Below are positions 8,947-15,356 of a stretch of 43,251 nucleotides of DNA, in pieces. Where the stretch lies: assembly GCA_022843745.1 (NCBI GenBank), contig JALHNB010000026.1, forward strand, positions 1-43,251, given 5' to 3'. Position 1 is the stretch's first letter. Every line of letters starts with the position of its first letter. Made by a program: the position numbers and the translations under genes. The DNA is from Anaerolineae bacterium (lineage in GTDB: Bacteria; Chloroflexota; Anaerolineae; Aggregatilineales; Phototrophicaceae). The notes below the pieces were generated by a model. It saw nothing but the letters and a program-made list of their open reading frames with translations, made no database searches and was not told the DNA's origin.

Positions 8947-9679
8947 CCGTACCACCGTGCGTTTTTAATCCGGTCAAATTCGTAATCACAGCCTGGGGAA
9001 CGCCGCTGTCGAGCGCAGATAATGCCGTCTGGACTTTAGGTATCATGCCGCCGAAAATTGTGTTATCGGCGATCAGATCAAGGGTTTTTTCGCGCGTGAG
9101 TGTGGGAATCACCTTGTCATTGAGCAAAACACCCTCAACATTGGTGAGAAAAACAATCTTGCTCGCCCCGATTGCCTGCGCCACTGCTCCAGCGACGTGA
9201 TCGGCATTTACATTATAGGAATGGTTATCTGAACCCAGTGAAACCGGAGCAATGACGGGCGTAATCCCCTGCTTGAGAAAATCGAGCAGAATCTCGCCGC
9301 GCACGGATTTCACTTCGCCTGTAAACTCCATATCGACAGTGGGATGCGGCATTTTTTCAGCACGCACCAGCCCCCGGTCAATACCACTAATGCCGAGCGC
9401 GTCAATGCCTTCTGCCAGCAAATGGCGCACCAGCCGTTTATTGACCGAACCACACAGCACCATCTCGACAATCGCCAGCGACGGCTCATCGGTGATACGA
9501 ACCCCATCCAGATAGCGAGGCTCGATGCCCATCACTTTTTGGAGATTCGAAATTTCACGCCCACCGCCATGTACGATAACCGTCGGCGTATTCAGACCCT
9601 TGATGGTCGGGGCAAGCTGAAGCAGAAAGTTCGGGTCGTCAATTTCGTTGCCGCCAATTTTGATGACGATAGGTTGCAT
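8924..9679 (-). CDS. argB: Acetylglutamate kinase
   Basis: This amino-acid kinase family enzyme phosphorylates N-acetylglutamate. Motifs seen are VIKIGGNEID (ATP phosphate binding) at the N-terminus, VIVHGGGREIS (substrate and phosphate loop), NVNADHVAGAVAQAIGA and the FLTNVEGVL element before the nucleotide pocket. The longest frame begins with a GTG at 9703. I start at the ATG at 9679 instead, because AAGAGGAGT ends nine bases before it and the family N-terminus then fits (MQPIVIKIGG, 251 residues). There is no N-terminal helical extension of the kind found in hexameric arginine-inhibited kinases, so feedback inhibition is doubtful. That would leave the attenuator as the main visible control. 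Confidence 0.96.
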   Translation of the reverse strand: MQPIVIKIGGNEIDDPNFLLQLAPTIKGLNTPTVIVHGGGREISNLQKVMGIEPRYLDGVRITDEPSLAIVEMVLCGSVNKRLVRHLLAEGIDALGISGIDRGLVRAEKMPHPTVDMEFTGEVKSVRGEILLDFLKQGITPVIAPVSLGSDNHSYNVNADHVAGAVAQAIGASKIVFLTNVEGVLLNDKVIPTLTREKTLDLIADNTIFGGMIPKVQTALSALDSGVPQAVITNLTGLKTHGGTVFTRSNA

Positions 9680-9704
9680 CAACAGTTCACTCCTCTTAAT
9701 CACG

Positions 9705-9732
9705 TTTTCAGTGGACAGCTTTCAGCGATCAG
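9705..9732. repeat. Four heptamers ending in CAG in the argC-argB gap
   Basis: TTTTCAG, TGGACAG, CTTTCAG and CGATCAG follow one another with no spacer, so on the minus strand every seventh base starts a new CTG. The array lies between argC and the argB ribosome site. It resembles the octamer array upstream of argC. Confidence 0.6.
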
Positions 9733-9773
9733 GATGTACAACAGGCTGAAATCTGACTGCTGTAAGCTAATCA

Positions 9774-10781
9774 CTATAACAATGCTGTCGTTTCCGGCAG
9801 GCCGAACATCAGATTAAAGTCCTGTACCGCCTGCCCCGACGCGCCCTTGCGCAGATTATCGGTCACGCTGGTGATGTGCAGGTAGCGCGGTGTGACAGGA
9901 GTCAGGCTGATCGCGCAGGTGTTATTGCGAACGACGTGCCGCAGAGTCGCCTGCTGTCCCGGCGGCAAAACGTGAACCATCGGCTCACCCTCATAAACTT
10001 CTTCATACAGGCTTTGTGCCTGATCGCTGTTGAAATTTTCGTTGAGCGTCACGTAGATGCTTGCCATCAGGCCGCGATCAACGGGCAAAAGATGCGGCGT
10101 GAAAATCAGCGTACCGATTTCGCCATTCAGCTTGTGAATCTCCTGCTCGATCTCCCCGACATGGCGATGCACACGACCCGGATTATACGGCGAAAAATTG
10201 CCAAATACCTCGACAAAATGCGTGTTGGCTTTCGGTTCGCGACCAGCGCCGGAAACACCCGATTTGGCATCGACGATAATCGGCGCGTCCGGCGAAATGA
10301 CGTGTGCTTTCAACAGCGGATACAACCCCAGAATGGTCGTCGTCGGGTAGCAACCCGGCGCGGCGACCAGATTCGCGCCTTTAATATTCGCGCGGTTGAT
10401 TTCCGGCAGACCATAAGGCACGGGCAAAAGTTCGGGATTCGGATGCGGCGTTTTATACCATTTTTGATAGGCTTCGGGCGTATCGAGACGTAAATCGGCG
10501 GAGAGGTCGATCACCTTCACGCCGAGCTTGAGCGCTTGCGCGGCAACGGGAGCCGAGGCTTTATGGGGCAGCGCCAGAAAAACAGCATCCAGGCCATTCA
10601 GATCGGCAGCTTCGGACGGAATATATTTCAAATTACTGCCCGGAATCGGCGCACCCTCATAGGTGTTGGATGTGCCAAATACCAACTCAACATCAGGATG
10701 CTTCACCAGAATTTCTACAAGGTCCATGCCTGCGTAGCCCGCAGCACCATAAACCCCTACGCGAATTCGTTTTTCAGTCAT
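9774..10781 (-). CDS. argC: N-acetyl-gamma-glutamyl-phosphate reductase
   Basis: The 335-residue NADPH-dependent reductase makes N-acetylglutamate semialdehyde. The dinucleotide-binding motif VGVYGAAGYAGMDLVEIL is at the N-terminus, LALPHKAS near residue 70 and IDLSADLRL near 92. The catalytic cysteine is Cys144 in VAAPGCYPTTTILGL. The C-terminal part has the family sequences KSGVSGAGREP and FTPHLLPVDRG. It is a standard length type 1 ArgC and the first structural gene of the operon. A GAGGAG ribosome site lies just upstream of the ATG at 10781. Expression is expected to depend on the attenuator at 10901-11019. Confidence 0.98.
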   Translation of the reverse strand: MTEKRIRVGVYGAAGYAGMDLVEILVKHPDVELVFGTSNTYEGAPIPGSNLKYIPSEAADLNGLDAVFLALPHKASAPVAAQALKLGVKVIDLSADLRLDTPEAYQKWYKTPHPNPELLPVPYGLPEINRANIKGANLVAAPGCYPTTTILGLYPLLKAHVISPDAPIIVDAKSGVSGAGREPKANTHFVEVFGNFSPYNPGRVHRHVGEIEQEIHKLNGEIGTLIFTPHLLPVDRGLMASIYVTLNENFNSDQAQSLYEEVYEGEPMVHVLPPGQQATLRHVVRNNTCAISLTPVTPRYLHITSVTDNLRKGASGQAVQDFNLMFGLPETTALL

Positions 10782-10794
10782 GTTTCTCCTCGTT

Positions 10795-10859
10795 AATTCC
10801 AGCCACTCAGCACGTTCAGCATTTGAGTATTTCAGTGTGCCAGCGTATCAGCACTTCAG
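10795..10859. repeat. Eight degenerate CTGA octamers upstream of argC
   Basis: On the minus strand the sequence divides into CTGAAGTG, CTGATACG, CTGGCACA, CTGAAATA, CTCAAATG, CTGAACGTG, CTGAGTGG and CTGGAATT: seven units of 8 and one of 9 bases with a fixed CTG/CTC start. The array fills the stretch between the attenuator terminator and the argC ribosome site. Its function is unknown; it may be a spacer that expanded by slippage. Confidence 0.7.
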
Positions 10860-10900
10860 TTTCGATGCTGCTTGGTTGAGGGCGCTGACTGGCTTCCTAA

Positions 10901-10940
10901 AATAAAAACCCCCAACCTTCTGTGATTTGAGGTCAGGGGT
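10901..10940 (-). terminator. Attenuator terminator hairpin of the arg operon
   Basis: On the minus strand CCCCTGACCT (10939-10930) pairs with AGGTTGGGGG (10918-10909): ten base pairs, two of them G-U, with an 11-base loop. It is followed by TTTTTATT (10908-10901). It lies 25 bases beyond the leader peptide stop and 120 bases before argC. That position, inside the operon leader, marks it as an attenuator. Confidence 0.8.
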
Positions 10941-11019
10941 AAATTTCGGTTTCGGTTCAGTAGCTTAGGCTGTCACACCTACCCACCAACGCAAAACACC
11001 CACTCTGACCTCTCTGGTC
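10929..11019 (-). promoter_or_regulatory. Antiterminator and pause stem of the arg attenuator
   Basis: The minus-strand segment GAGGTCAG (11012-11005), inside the leader reading frame, is perfectly complementary to CTGACCTC (10936-10929), the 5' arm of the terminator. GGGT and ACCC beside them can extend the pairing after a 3-base bulge. The same upstream segment can pair with GACC (11019-11016) to form a small hairpin with loop AGAGA. These three pairings are mutually exclusive, as in his/trp-type attenuators. A ribosome stalled on the Arg codons at 11042-11025 would cover GACC and free GAGGTCAG for antitermination. Confidence 0.75.
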
Positions 11020-11084
11020 TGGGGGCGACGGCTGCGACGACGGGGGCTGTTTAATTCAGCGAAATTGACGATTTGTGACAACAT
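10965..11084 (-). CDS. Arginine operon leader peptide
   Basis: This is a 39-codon frame starting at the ATG at 11084 and ending in TAA. Codons 15-20 read RRRSRR (five Arg codons, CGT or CGC), with three further Arg codons at 24, 27 and 32 and a Trp-Trp pair near the end. An in-frame ATG seven codons upstream (11105) would give 46 residues and lies only about ten bases from the predicted transcript start. Neither start has a strong ribosome site. The peptide would act in cis: ribosome progress over the Arg run senses charged Arg-tRNA and sets the choice between antiterminator and terminator. The evidence is its position between a good promoter and an overlapping attenuator, ahead of an all-arginine operon. 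Confidence 0.75.
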   Translation of the reverse strand: MLSQIVNFAELNSPRRRSRRPQTREVRVGVLRWWVGVTA

Positions 11085-11123
11085 AAACAGTGTGTGATTC
11101 AGCATAATGTGATAATGATAGAG

Positions 11124-11152
11124 AGTGTATGCAAAAACTTTGATCTCGTCAA
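11124..11152 (-). promoter_or_regulatory. Promoter of the arg/car operon
   Basis: On the minus strand TTGACG (11152-11147) and TACACT (11129-11124) are separated by exactly 17 bases. Transcription would start near 11115, just before the leader peptide. I saw no clear ArgR box (TGAAT-N4-ATTCA-like palindrome) around it. Confidence 0.7.
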
Positions 11153-11252
11153 TAGATCAATACATGAATTTGCAAAACTACTTTCAATTATGTGTTGCTA
11201 TTCCCAATATGGTAAACAAATCGCTGCCTTGTCTAGAAAAATTAACCTTTAC

Positions 11253-11281
11253 TTGACGCACTCCATTTCACGCATTACGAT
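11253..11281 (+). promoter_or_regulatory. Promoter of the Gld-like ABC operon
   Basis: TTGACG (11253-11258) and TACGAT (11276-11281) have a 17-base spacer, and the predicted start lies about 30 bases before the first ATG. It is divergent from the arg promoter. The AT-rich 100 bases between the two promoters (11153-11252) hold no feature that I can recognise. Confidence 0.6.
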
Positions 11282-11318
11282 GCAAATTGTGATGAACTTC
11301 TCAAAAGCGTAAATATTC

Positions 11319-12236
11319 ATGATTGAAGTCCGCAACCTCACCAAGCGATTCGGCAGCCACACCGCCGTTGATGACCTGTCGTTTGATGCTCAACCCGGCG
11401 AAATTGTCGGCATTTTAGGGCCAAACGGCGCAGGCAAAACCACGACGATGCGCATGTTAACCGGGTTTATGCCCCCTACCAGCGGCACAGCCAAAATCGC
11501 CGGATTCGATGTGTTCAATGATTCGCTCGAAGTGCGTGCGCGTGTAGGCTATCTGCCGGAACAAGTACCCGTCTATCCCGACATGACAGTGCGCGGTTAT
11601 GTCACCTTCTGGGCGGAACTGCGCGGAGTCCGAAAACCACACGCCCGTGTAGACGAAGTGATTGAGCGCGTCCAGTTAACGGATCGGCGCAACAGCCTGA
11701 TTCGCAATTTATCGAAAGGGATGCGACAGCGGTTGGGATTGGCGCAGGCCATCGTCCACGACCCGCAGGTCATTATCCTCGATGAGCCGACCATCGGCAT
11801 TGATCCTCAACAGGTCATCGAAGTGCGCGAGACAGTGCGTCAGTTTCGCACCAAGCACACCGTATTATTCAGCACGCACATCCTTTCCGAAGCCGAACAA
11901 ATCTGTGATCGCGTTCTGATTATCCATCAGGGGCGAATCGTGGCGGAAGGCGCTCCGGCAACCCTGCGCCAGCAGCTCCAACCCGGCGCACACCTCTATG
12001 TTCTTATCGGCGGCGCGGACGAAGCGCAGGCACGAAATCTCCTTGAGCATATCCCCGGTGTACAGTCGGTACAAGCACAAGGAGAAGGCTTCACCATACG
12101 CACACAGCCTGATGTGGATATTCGCGCGGAAGTTTCTGAAAGCGTCATGCGTGCCGGATTCGCGCTGCTCGAACTACGCCCAGTCGCCATGACACTGGAA
12201 GACATTTTTCTCGATATTGTCGGGAGGAAGACCTGA
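11319..12236 (+). CDS. ABC transporter ATP-binding protein (GldA/NosF-like)
   Basis: The 305-residue cytoplasmic ATPase belongs to the ABC-2 exporter class. It has Walker A GPNGAGKT (34-41), Q-loop region YLPEQVPVYPDM, signature LSKGMRQRLGLAQA (131-144), Walker B VIILDEPTIGID (151-162) and the switch histidine in LFSTHILSEAEQ (His187). The C-terminal extension of about 90 residues with VMTLEDIFLDI-like sequence is typical of GldA-like ATPases that pair with separate permeases. It leads a tightly packed four-gene operon. The substrate is unknown; related systems occur in gliding bacteria and in many non-gliding ones, so motility cannot be inferred from this alone. Confidence 0.95.
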   Translation: MIEVRNLTKRFGSHTAVDDLSFDAQPGEIVGILGPNGAGKTTTMRMLTGFMPPTSGTAKIAGFDVFNDSLEVRARVGYLPEQVPVYPDMTVRGYVTFWAELRGVRKPHARVDEVIERVQLTDRRNSLIRNLSKGMRQRLGLAQAIVHDPQVIILDEPTIGIDPQQVIEVRETVRQFRTKHTVLFSTHILSEAEQICDRVLIIHQGRIVAEGAPATLRQQLQPGAHLYVLIGGADEAQARNLLEHIPGVQSVQAQGEGFTIRTQPDVDIRAEVSESVMRAGFALLELRPVAMTLEDIFLDIVGRKT

Positions 12237-12237
12237 T

Positions 12238-12957
12238 ATGTGGATTATCTTCCGGCGCGAGGTCGGACAATATTTCGCGTCGCCTGTTGCCTATCTCATC
12301 GCGGCTGGATTTTTAGTCCTGACCGCGCTGATTTTCAACAATGATCTGACGGTCAGCGCAACCGTGAAGCCCGCTTCACCTTCCGTCGTACCCGCCTTTT
12401 TATCATTCGCGTTGGTATTCTTCGCGCCATTGTTGACCATGCGGATGCTCGCTGAAGAAAGCCGTGAGGGAACGCTAGAACTGCTTTTGACAGCGCCCGT
12501 CACCGACAGTGCGATTGTGTTGGGCAAATTTTTGGGCGCATGGTTCTACTATACGATGCTCCTGGCGCTGACTCTCGTTTATCAGGTGATTCTCGTCAGC
12601 GTCACCCAGCCCGACCTGGGACATGCCATCAGCGCGTATATCGGCATCTGGCTGTATGGTGGCGCAACGATTGCCGTCGGTTTGCTATTCTCTGCGCTGA
12701 CCGAAAATCAGGTCATCGCAGCATTTCTGGCGACGGCGGCGCTGCTCATCCTCTGGCTAGGAGGCCTCGCGGGGCAAATCGTCGCCAATCTCGATCTGGC
12801 GCGAATGCTGTACACGCTCACTTTACAGGGTCATTTTACGAGTTCATTTGCTGTCGGCCTGCTGCGTGTAGAAGATGCGGCTTATTACGCGGGTATGATG
12901 GCGATCATGCTGTTTATCACCATTCGTATTGTTGAATCGCATCGGTGGCGCGGATGA
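12238..12957 (+). CDS. ABC-2 type permease (GldF-like)
   Basis: The 239-residue integral membrane protein has about six hydrophobic segments and opens with MWIIFRREVGQYFASPVAYL, the characteristic start of GldF/NosY-type permeases. The motif MRMLAEESREGTLELLLTAPV is the ABC-2 permease signature that contacts the ATPase. The start at 12238 lies one base after the ATPase stop and follows GGGAGGAAG, so it is preferred over a longer frame beginning inside the upstream gene. It is expected to form the membrane channel of the exporter together with the ATPase at 11319. Confidence 0.93.
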   Translation: MWIIFRREVGQYFASPVAYLIAAGFLVLTALIFNNDLTVSATVKPASPSVVPAFLSFALVFFAPLLTMRMLAEESREGTLELLLTAPVTDSAIVLGKFLGAWFYYTMLLALTLVYQVILVSVTQPDLGHAISAYIGIWLYGGATIAVGLLFSALTENQVIAAFLATAALLILWLGGLAGQIVANLDLARMLYTLTLQGHFTSSFAVGLLRVEDAAYYAGMMAIMLFITIRIVESHRWRG

Positions 12958-14591
12958 AAAACGACCCGATTATCATTACTCGAAATCAAATCGGCCAATG
13001 GGGAAGCTATATTGGCGGCGTGGGGCTGCTGCTTGGCCTGCTTGGATGGTTGTGGCAGGGCAGTATCACGCCCATTATCGCCGGACTTCTGGTCAGTGGC
13101 ATTCTGGGAATCGGCCTCTGGGTGCTAATGTCCCCGCAAGAGTTTAAGGACTTTATCAGCGGGAGACAAACGCGCTACAGCACGATGGCTGTTTTTTCGA
13201 CCTTGCTGTTGATCGGCATTGTCGCACTGGTTTATATCATCCTGCAACGCGCAACGCTCACGCTGGATATGACGCTGGCGCAGCGTTTCACCCTCAGTCG
13301 CGAATCGCTCGACGTGCTCCGGGAAGTGAACGGCGACATTCGCATTACAGGTTTTTATTCGTCCAGAGCGCTGGCAGCTCGTGAGGTCGATGACCAATTT
13401 TTCCGGCTTTACGAAACAGCCACCAATGGACGGATTACACGCCAGTATATTAACCCCGATGAAGAACCCGCACTCGCCCAGCGTTTTGGCATCTATTCCG
13501 ATGGCGCGTTGTTTCTGTCCTATCTGAAACCCGATGGCACCGTCGATTTCGAATCACTGGCGCGTGTCCCCCGCAGCACTGGCGGCGCACAAGAGCGTGA
13601 AATGACGCAAGCTATCGCACGTTTGCTGCTTTCCAACACGATCAAAGTTTATTTCGACATCGGGCAGGATGAGCTTGACCCACTCGACACGACGCAGCAA
13701 GGGCTTTCCGGCATTCACGCCGGGATGCAGGAAAGTGGTCTCATTACCGAATCCTTGAGCATATCCGGCCTGGCGGCTACTGGGGGCAGCATCCCGGAAG
13801 ATGCCTCAGCGATCATCATGGCACGTCCGACAACCGATCTGAATGCAGCCGAGATTGCCGTTCTGGATGCCTACCTTAAGCGCGGCGGCTCGTTGTTCCT
13901 CATGGCGGATGTCCTGTTCAACGAGAACACATTTTTGTCCGAGGGTAGTATCTTTAATGACTATCTCTGGCAAAATTATGGCATTCGAGGGCAGCAGGCC
14001 GTGATCGTCGATTTCGGTGCGAGCCTGCAATCCCCATTGGATATTATCGGCGCGGCGGTCTTTACCGAAACCACCATCGCGGCGCGGCTTGATCCCGCAT
14101 CTGCGCCGACTTTGTTCCGCACATCCCGCGCTGTCGAAGTCCAGACTGAAAATCCGCCGGTCAATAATGGTGTCGTTATTCTGTCGTCCGAAAACAGCTA
14201 TGGCGAAACCAATCTGCGCGATCTGGCTGAAACCAATTCTTATGAGGCTAATGAAAACGAGGATATTCCAGGGCCGCTGCCGATAGCCGTGTGGGCATGG
14301 GATAAAAACAGCGGCGCAAAAATTTTGCTGGTTGGTGACAGTGATTTCGTCACCAACGGCTTTGTGACCAGCGCGTTGGGCAACGCCGTTTTATTCACCG
14401 ATGGCCTGTCGTGGATGACCGGACTTACCGAGCAGATCAGTTTTGCGCCGCAGGGCTTTAACAGCGGGCTACCACTGATTTTTATCAGCACCCAGCAGCT
14501 AGACCTTATCGCGCTGGTGACGGTCATTTTGATGCCGGGTCTCATGCTCGTTCTGGGGTTAGTCATCTGGACAAGGCGGGTAAGAAGATGA
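12954..14591 (+). CDS. GldG-like ABC transporter auxiliary protein
   Basis: The 545-residue protein has two or three membrane spans in the first 100 residues (YIGGVGLLLGLLGWLWQG and ITPIIAGLLVSGILGIGLWV, then STMAVFSTLLLIGIVALVYIIL). A large extracytoplasmic region of the ABC-transporter auxiliary (GldG) type follows, and it ends with a C-terminal span (LIALVTVILMPGLMLVLGLVIW). The soluble part contains SLDVLREVNGDIRITGFYSS and a Rossmann-like segment (LDAYLKRGGSLFLMADV) that resembles a glutamine-amidotransferase fold, as in the family. The ATG at 12954 overlaps the permease stop (ATGA); a GTG at 12945 would add three residues. It presumably completes the exporter. Confidence 0.9.
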   Translation: MKNDPIIITRNQIGQWGSYIGGVGLLLGLLGWLWQGSITPIIAGLLVSGILGIGLWVLMSPQEFKDFISGRQTRYSTMAVFSTLLLIGIVALVYIILQRATLTLDMTLAQRFTLSRESLDVLREVNGDIRITGFYSSRALAAREVDDQFFRLYETATNGRITRQYINPDEEPALAQRFGIYSDGALFLSYLKPDGTVDFESLARVPRSTGGAQEREMTQAIARLLLSNTIKVYFDIGQDELDPLDTTQQGLSGIHAGMQESGLITESLSISGLAATGGSIPEDASAIIMARPTTDLNAAEIAVLDAYLKRGGSLFLMADVLFNENTFLSEGSIFNDYLWQNYGIRGQQAVIVDFGASLQSPLDIIGAAVFTETTIAARLDPASAPTLFRTSRAVEVQTENPPVNNGVVILSSENSYGETNLRDLAETNSYEANENEDIPGPLPIAVWAWDKNSGAKILLVGDSDFVTNGFVTSALGNAVLFTDGLSWMTGLTEQISFAPQGFNSGLPLIFISTQQLDLIALVTVILMPGLMLVLGLVIWTRRVRR

Positions 14592-15163
14592 TACCCCGTC
14601 GTCGTCTATTACTGTTGTCAGGACTATTTGTTTTACTTTTGGCTGCTGCGTTCCTGCAAGGCCGCAACAACAACCCACAGCCGACCCTTGTCCCACCTAC
14701 TGCCGCAGAAACCGTAACGCCAACACTGCTCCCATTATTGCAACTTTTTCCTGATATAGTCGTGTTGGATATTCAGGCGATCCGTATTGAAGACCCCAAT
14801 ACGGGCGATTCGATCACCCTTATCCGTGACGCATCCGATAACTGGACTGCGCCGGACAGTGAAGGTCAGCTTGATACCAATGCTGCCAGCGATATTGCCA
14901 GAACAATCGTCCTGTTACCCTACAGCCGCAGCATCAATATCACATCTCAAACCATTCTCAGCGATTATGGTTTTGATCCGAACGGCCAGCTTTTTATCAG
15001 CCTAGTCATGAAAAATGGTGAAGGTCACATCCTTGCTATCGGCGCGCTTTCCGAGACGGAGCCGGTCTATTATGCCCTTCTGGATGAGCGCGACGAGATT
15101 TTCGAAGTTGAGCGCGGCCCGGTGGATTTCATGAGGAATTTCCTCCTCTCACCAACCACTTAA
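14588..15163 (+). CDS. DUF4340 protein, membrane-anchored
   Basis: The 191-residue protein has an N-terminal anchor or signal (RRRLLLLSGLFVLLLAAAFL) followed by a Pro/Thr-rich linker and an extracytoplasmic beta-rich DUF4340 domain. DUF4340 proteins are regular partners of GldG-like genes. The family repeat includes IQAIRIEDPNTGDSITLIRD and, near the C-terminus, ALLDERDEIFEVERGPVDFM. The ATG overlaps the upstream stop (ATGA), so the four genes are translationally coupled. Its role is not known; association with the exporter is inferred from the operon. I see no terminator behind it. Confidence 0.88.
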   Translation: MIPRRRLLLLSGLFVLLLAAAFLQGRNNNPQPTLVPPTAAETVTPTLLPLLQLFPDIVVLDIQAIRIEDPNTGDSITLIRDASDNWTAPDSEGQLDTNAASDIARTIVLLPYSRSINITSQTILSDYGFDPNGQLFISLVMKNGEGHILAIGALSETEPVYYALLDERDEIFEVERGPVDFMRNFLLSPTT

Positions 15164-15164
15164 C

Positions 15165-15193
15165 TTGACAAATTAGCGATATGACGTTATTTT
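15165..15193 (+). promoter_or_regulatory. Upstream promoter of the sigma factor gene
   Basis: TTGACA (15165-15170), a 17-base spacer, and TATTTT (15188-15193) start within two bases of the upstream stop codon. With the promoter at 15203 it would give tandem promoters. Confidence 0.5.
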
Positions 15194-15202
15194 CATAAAG
15201 CA

Positions 15203-15230
15203 TTGCATTCACAAAAACAGGTGGTATAAT
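15203..15230 (+). promoter_or_regulatory. Main promoter of the sigma factor gene
   Basis: TTGCAT (15203-15208), a 16-base spacer and a perfect TATAAT (15225-15230). Transcription would begin near 15237, leaving an untranslated leader of about 120 bases. Confidence 0.65.
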
Positions 15231-15263
15231 AACGAGTTCCTCTCGTTTTACCTCAAAATCGTG

Positions 15264-15353
15264 CATCAACTCTGCATTCTCACCACATCAACTTCAGGTT
15301 GATGTTATTTTCTAATGGCAATCTAGTGATGCCTTGCTACACTATAGCAGGGC
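15264..15353 (+). promoter_or_regulatory. Structured 5' leader of the sigma factor mRNA
   Basis: Two hairpins are visible. ACATCAAC (15285-15292) pairs with GTTGATGT (15298-15305) and is followed by TATTTTCT; a second copy of CATCAAC (15264-15270) can compete for the same arm. GCCTTGCTA (15331-15339) pairs with TAGCAGGGC (15345-15353), one G-U among nine pairs. That stem buries the AGGG ribosome site four bases before the ATG at 15357. This suggests translational or thermosensitive control, which is inference. Confidence 0.5.
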
Positions 15354-15356
15354 TTT

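Noticed and set aside
9680-9703. GTG start eight codons upstream for argB
   Set aside because: It would place the strong AAGAGGAGT ribosome site inside the coding region; the ATG at 9679 fits both the site and the family N-terminus.
10901-11105. T-box riboswitch upstream of argC
   Set aside because: I find no T-box core sequence (TGGNACCGCG type) or specifier stem; a leader peptide with Arg codons and simple alternative stems explains the region better.
11085-11180. ArgR operator at the arg promoter
   Set aside because: AT-rich stretches such as ATGAATTTGCAAAA were checked but do not form the expected palindromic ARG box.
11094-11312. Plus-strand frame of 72 codons between the divergent arg and ABC promoters
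   Set aside because: It covers both predicted promoters, lies in AT-rich sequence and has no ribosome site; its protein has no recognisable feature.
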